23,066 nucleotides of DNA from Oscillospiraceae bacterium (GTDB taxonomy: Bacteria; Bacillota; Clostridia; Oscillospirales; Oscillospiraceae), in NCBI GenBank assembly GCA_016293265.1, contig JAEDEN010000026.1:1-23066 (forward strand). Direction: 5' to 3'. Of this stretch, positions 23,046-23,066 are shown piece after piece. The notes under the pieces were generated by a model, which saw nothing but the letters and a program-made list of their open reading frames with translations, ran no database searches and was not told the origin of the DNA. A program made the translations under genes and the position numbers. Positions within the stretch are counted from its first letter, which is position 1. Each line of letters starts with the position of its first letter.

Positions 23046-23066
23046 ATGAAGCTAAATGCAATTCAT
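23046..23066 (+). CDS. Start of an unknown gene, cut by the window edge
   Basis: Only seven codons are present (MKLNAIH). The ATG at 23046 follows AAAGGAG (23029-23035) by 10 bases and a good promoter about 40 bases upstream, so a real gene is likely. The overlapping GTG at 23041 leads to a stop after one codon. Nothing can be said about function. The region is noticeably more AT-rich than the genes to its left. Confidence 0.6.

Noticed and set aside
1..23066. CRISPR arrays, insertion sequences, prophage or attachment sites
   Set aside because: No regularly spaced repeats, transposase or integrase motifs, or duplications of the tRNA 3' end were seen in the window.

Overview
The window reads as a chromosomal stretch from an anaerobic, GC-rich Firmicute, most likely a gut-type clostridium of the Oscillospiraceae (Flavonifractor/Oscillibacter-like). 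This is inferred from strong AGGAGG-type ribosome binding sites, sigma-A-like promoters in otherwise GC-rich DNA, an oxygen-sensitive [FeFe]-hydrogenase, clostridial-style MetG and ECF/anti-sigma genes, and the lack of any respiratory-chain genes. No transposase, integrase, phage gene or CRISPR array is visible. I ran no database search, so family names rest on motifs recognised by eye.

Layout, left to right: the 3' part of an initiator tRNA-Met with its terminator; a frameshifted class I aminotransferase (-) divergent from a LysR regulator (+); a tctC-tctB-tctA transporter operon ending in a Gfo/Idh/MocA oxidoreductase (-); a divergent two-gene operon (+) coding for a NuoF/GltD-type iron-sulfur flavoprotein and a complete M3-type [FeFe]-hydrogenase, followed by a separately promoted DUF1508/YegP protein (+); a TRAP operon dctP-dctQ-dctM ending in a beta-hydroxyacid dehydrogenase (-), divergent from a second LysR regulator (+); a PatB/MalY C-S lyase (-); a HAD hydrolase, an ECF sigma factor and its zinc-finger anti-sigma factor (-); methionyl-tRNA synthetase (-); and the first seven codons of another gene (+).

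Two 'binding-protein transporter plus NAD(P)-dependent dehydrogenase' cassettes of unrelated transporter families (TTT and TRAP) lie within 8 kb. Each looks like an uptake-and-oxidise/reduce module for an organic acid or sugar acid. One has a divergent LysR regulator; the other has a LysR gene converging on its 3' end. The hydrogenase pair is the most distinctive locus. The usual NADH/FMN part of a HydB/NuoF subunit is absent, and a GltD/NfnB-like FAD-NAD(P)H module takes its place, so the two proteins could link H2 to NAD(P)H and perhaps ferredoxin. Most intergenic regions carry recognisable promoters with 17-base spacers and hairpin terminators; several contain palindromes that nothing else explains.
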